Positions 60,753-64,000 of a DNA stretch of 64,000 nt are shown in pieces. The number at the start of each line of letters is the position of its first letter. Position 1 is the first letter of the stretch. The DNA comes from Colius striatus. Taxonomy: Eukaryota > Chordata > Aves > Coliiformes > Coliidae. A program made the translations under genes and the position numbers. The stretch covers positions 33,893,031 through 33,957,030 of the forward strand of contig NC_084790.1 in NCBI RefSeq assembly GCF_028858725.1. Reading direction: 5' to 3'. The notes beneath the pieces are model-generated. The model made no database searches. It was given only the letters and a program-made list of their open reading frames with translations, and had not been told where the DNA came from.

Positions 60753-62620
60753 GGTAAGCTGCTGAGCGAGACAGGCACAGGGTATGTCATGCAAGGCAGA
60801 GGAAAAACGAAAAAGGCATGAGTAGCCTGTAAGAGGGAAAGTGTGTGAGGGAGAAAGCACCGGAGAGGGAATGCACATAAAAGAGAGGTAGAGCATGCAA
60901 GAATGGGAGAGAACATAAACAGGAGGGACGAAGCATGTGACAGGGGACCACTGTGTCCAAAAGAAACTGAGGCAAAGTAGGTGGCAGAGAGACAGTGCAA
61001 GCCACGCAACACAGAGGTGAAGCAAATGATAGAGCAAAACCATGAGACAGGGGAGTAAGAAAGTGAGGTACAGAAGGAAAGCAGTATGGAGGAAATAGAT
61101 CTCAGAGAGATACAGAGGAAATATCTGAGAGAAGAAAGTAGCAAAGGTGGAGAAAAGGGAAATAAGTAAAACAGAAAGGCAAAATAAGACAGGGATAGCA
61201 GGAGGTGGAGGAAAGAAAGGCACAAATAAACATGCCAGCAAGAGGAAAAGTGCAGTCCAAGAGAATTATGTGAGAGGCAGGAAGAACATGACACAGAGGG
61301 AATGTGAAATAAAGAAGCTGAAAGCAGCAAACGTGGAGAGAGGGAAGTACTTGGGACAGAATAAACATTCAAGACAGCGAAAGCACATGAGAGAGTTGGA
61401 AAACGAGACAGAGGCAAAGCAAATGCACAAAGGAAAGCACTAGAGAGAAGTAAAGCACATCTGAAAAAAGGGAATCACACATGCCAAAGATGCAAAGCAG
61501 GAGAGATGTGTAAATGGAAAGGCAGAAGCATGTGAAATGTGCATGAGAGAGGCATGAACATAGCGGGCAGGGGAGGAAAGACAGATAATGGGGATAGATG
61601 GAGGGAAATAGAGAGGGTGGCAAAAGATACAAAGAGATAGCATGAGAGAGAAGAAAAATACAACTAAGAGACTGAAAACACATGCAAGTGGGAAATGACA
61701 TCAGAGACAGAGGAAGTAATCAGCCAGTGCAACAGCATGTGAGAGAGGCAAAGCAAATCCATGAGAACAGGTAAGCATCTGAAAGAGGCTGAGCATGTGC
61801 ACAAGAGTGGCAAATCACATGGGAGAGGTCAAGCATGTCAAGGGGGATTACCAAGACAGAGGGAAAGTTTGAGAGAGGAATCTAGGGGGAGGGGGGAGAG
61901 CAATCATATCAGAAAACCTCAAGACAGCAGGAAAATGAGAGGAAAGTGTCTGAGAAAAAGCAAAGAGGGTGAAGAGAGGCACAAATAGAGAGATGGAAGG
62001 ACTGAAGGGGGAACAAAGTGAGGGAAAAGAGAGGGAAGCAAAGAAGAATAGAGACTGAGAGGGAAACTGAGAAAAAGAAAGGAATTCAGAAAGGAGGATT
62101 GTGAGAGATAGAGATGGCACAAGAAACCCACAAGAGACAAAGCATGAGAGAGGCAAAATGCAAGCAGGAGAGAACAAAATTGTTCAACAGAAAGAAGATA
62201 TGCTAGAGTGGAAAAGAATGGGAGACATATACAAGACAGTGACACTACAGACAAATGCAAAGTGCATTTGGCAGGGAAAGGACACCCAAGATAGAAAGTC
62301 AGAGAAGAAAGTGGGTGACATGAAGTATGCAATACAGAGGAAAAATTATAGAGAGAAGTGTGTCAGACTGTGAGAAGGCAAATGTGGGGGGTTACTGTGA
62401 AGGAGAGGCTAAAAAAAGGGTGGAGAGGTAAACCAGAAAAAAGTGAATTAAGAGAGAGGGAAAGGTGTAGAGAGAGTAAGAGAGTGTAAGAGTGAAGGGG
62501 AGACACAAGAGAGAAAGAAAGCAAGGGTTACCAAGTAAGTGAAGGAAACCACAAAGTAGAGGCAGCATGAGCAAATGGAAATCATGCAACAAGGAGAAAG
62601 CATGCAAGATGACGACAGCT
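60753..62620. repeat. Purine-rich degenerate repeat tract, block 6
   Basis: About 1.9 kb, the longest stretch with clear CATGAGAGAGG / GGGAAAGCACA spacing. Minus-strand frames such as 60635-61417 are low complexity. Confidence 0.85.
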
Positions 62621-63069
62621 CATCTTGATGTAGAGCTTTATACTAACATGTACTAATAAACCTTACACTAACTTATTGCAATAGTATAAAGCTTATTTTT
62701 CAGACAAAATTCACACACAAGCTGTAAAAAGGTGATGCTTATCTCCTTACACAATACCTCCGGGGGGGGGGGGGGGGGGGGGGGGGGGTGGTCCTCCAAC
62801 TTCCTTGAGGGCAAAAACCAGTTCTGCGAGGGGGCAAGTGATATCTAAAGTTATGCAAAGATCAGGGGTGAGAAAGCCTCAGGACTTATCAGCCTTCATC
62901 TCCCAAGGCCCCAACGACCATCACTGGCCATCACTGGGAGACACCAGGCAAGTGAAAGGAAGAGAAGACCTAATTTACATGCAAAAGGGGGGACAGGTTG
63001 TGTCTTTGTCTAGGCAGATAATGTCATCATATGATTTTGTAACTTTGTCAGCAAGTCAGTCTTGCAACA
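62621..63069. other. Unclassified non-purine block with G27
   Basis: Contains CTAATAAACC near 62655, the G-homopolymer and a region of ordinary composition. It may be an unrecognised mobile-element fragment; no terminus was found. Confidence 0.4.
62762..62788. repeat. Poly(G) homopolymer, 27 bases
   Basis: Twenty-seven consecutive G. Runs of this length are rare and error-prone in sequencing, so the exact length is doubtful. Confidence 0.9.
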
Positions 63070-64000
63070 GAAAGGAAAAGCTAAAGAGAGGATGACACCA
63101 GAGATGAGAGAAACACATGAGAGTCAAAGCACACAAAAAACAAAAGCATGTAAGAGCATCAAAGAGTGAGCAGGCAAAAATGTATCAGAGAGCCATGGAC
63201 AGAGGAAACAATGTGCAATAGGGAGGTGGATGATGAGACACTGAGACGAGAAAGCAGGAGAGAGACTGAAAATGTAAATGAGAGAAAGTGTGTGCAAGAA
63301 GTGAAATTTTTTAGAGATGGAAAAGCATGCAAGGGATTAGGAACACAAAAAACAGCATGGCAAAGCAAAAGTGGACAGGAACAAGAGAGGGAAGTGCAAA
63401 AGACAGGGAAAATGAGAAGGGGGAGACCTTGTCCAAGATAGAAGACAAGCAAGAGGCAAGGGGTGAGAAAAGGGAAGTGTATTGGAGAGAGAAGGCAGAG
63501 GAGGACACTCAGGCAAATCATCTGAGACAGGCAAACTATGTGCAAGTTACAGCAGGAGAGAGAGGGAGGAAAGGCTCAAGGAAGAGTGAGCAAATTGGAA
63601 AATGTGCATGAAAGAGAAGAGAGAAAGCATGTAAAGTAGGGAGAACTTGAGAGACTAAACATGCTAGAGGATGTGCTAGTGAGTGTGAGCACACAAGAGA
63701 GACAAGGAAAGCAAGTGGGAAATAAGAAGCACGTGCAACAGGCGCTTACCAAAATGTGCATGCATGTCCAAAAGAAAGGCAAAGCACGTCCAAAAGAGAG
63801 GGAAAATATCAAAAGAAACAGGGAAACTGTCAGAGTAGCATGTGAGATACAGGCAAAAACCGTCTAAGAGAAGAAAAAAAGAGTGTGGGGGGTATGGCAG
63901 GTGAAGACAGAAAAGCAGGCAAAACAAAGTGGGTGGGAAGGCCACAGGGCAGATGGAGGGGAGCGAGAGCAGAGGGGAAAGGGAACAAGAAAAATGGGCA
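63070..64000. repeat. Purine-rich degenerate repeat tract, block 7
   Basis: Runs to the window edge; GAGAGAAAGTGTGTGCAAGA, GAGAGAAAGCATGTAAAGT and GAGAGGGAAGTGCAAAAGAC units. The tract probably continues beyond the window. Confidence 0.85.

Overview
This window is nuclear DNA from a bird. Three things show it: many chicken-repeat-1 (CR1) LINE copies with the typical ATTCTATG-like 3' ends, several avian-type ERVL long terminal repeats (LTRs), and a large mitochondrial insertion (NUMT) with avian features (COX1 starting with GTG, no light-strand origin between tRNA-Asn and tRNA-Cys, an extra ND3 nucleotide near position 174, and a bird-type control region). The species cannot be told from sequence alone. 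Almost none of the window codes for host protein. The one host exon I can support is the 3'-terminal coding exon of PIGG (41147-41357, minus), with a likely acceptor site and a candidate poly(A) signal.

Layout. 1-20 kb: an LTR cut by the window edge, solo LTRs at 1893-2971, 4114-4555 and 9232-10094 (the last with an internal CCTG array), a long CR1 copy at 11.6-13.6 kb, a nested CR1 pair at 19.3-19.9 kb, and unique sequence without a recognisable gene. 20.4-34.4 kb: one solo LTR (called LTR-A here) split into 20400-21655 and 34364-34406, with GATCA target duplications at its outer ends. Inside it sits a 12.7-kb NUMT made of an inverted control-region fragment followed by 16S rRNA through ND5 in normal order. 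A second LTR-A copy (31915-32905) interrupts ND4 inside the NUMT. 34.4-47 kb: mostly unique DNA holding the PIGG exon, one CR1 tail and a short LTR-A scrap. 47-64 kb: a degenerate purine-rich (GA-rich) tract of several kilobases, broken up by CR1 copies, two more LTR-A copies (one internally deleted, one complete at 53248-54646), an ERVL-type LTR at 55721-56314 and an unclassified LTR-like block near 58.1-58.95 kb.

How the parts relate. The mitochondrial genes are dead: they carry frameshifts, stops, deletions and altered tRNA anticodons. The nesting gives a relative history: LTR-A inserted, the NUMT filled a break in it, then another LTR-A copy landed in the NUMT, so the LTR family was active before and after the mitochondrial transfer. 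The most unusual element is LTR-A. Its complete copy has a TATA-like box, an open frame of about 298 codons from ATG and a poly(A) signal within a single LTR. The copy differences I compared mostly change amino acids, which argues against strong protein constraint. I could not run alignments, so family names and edges rest on motif recognition and terminal repeats.
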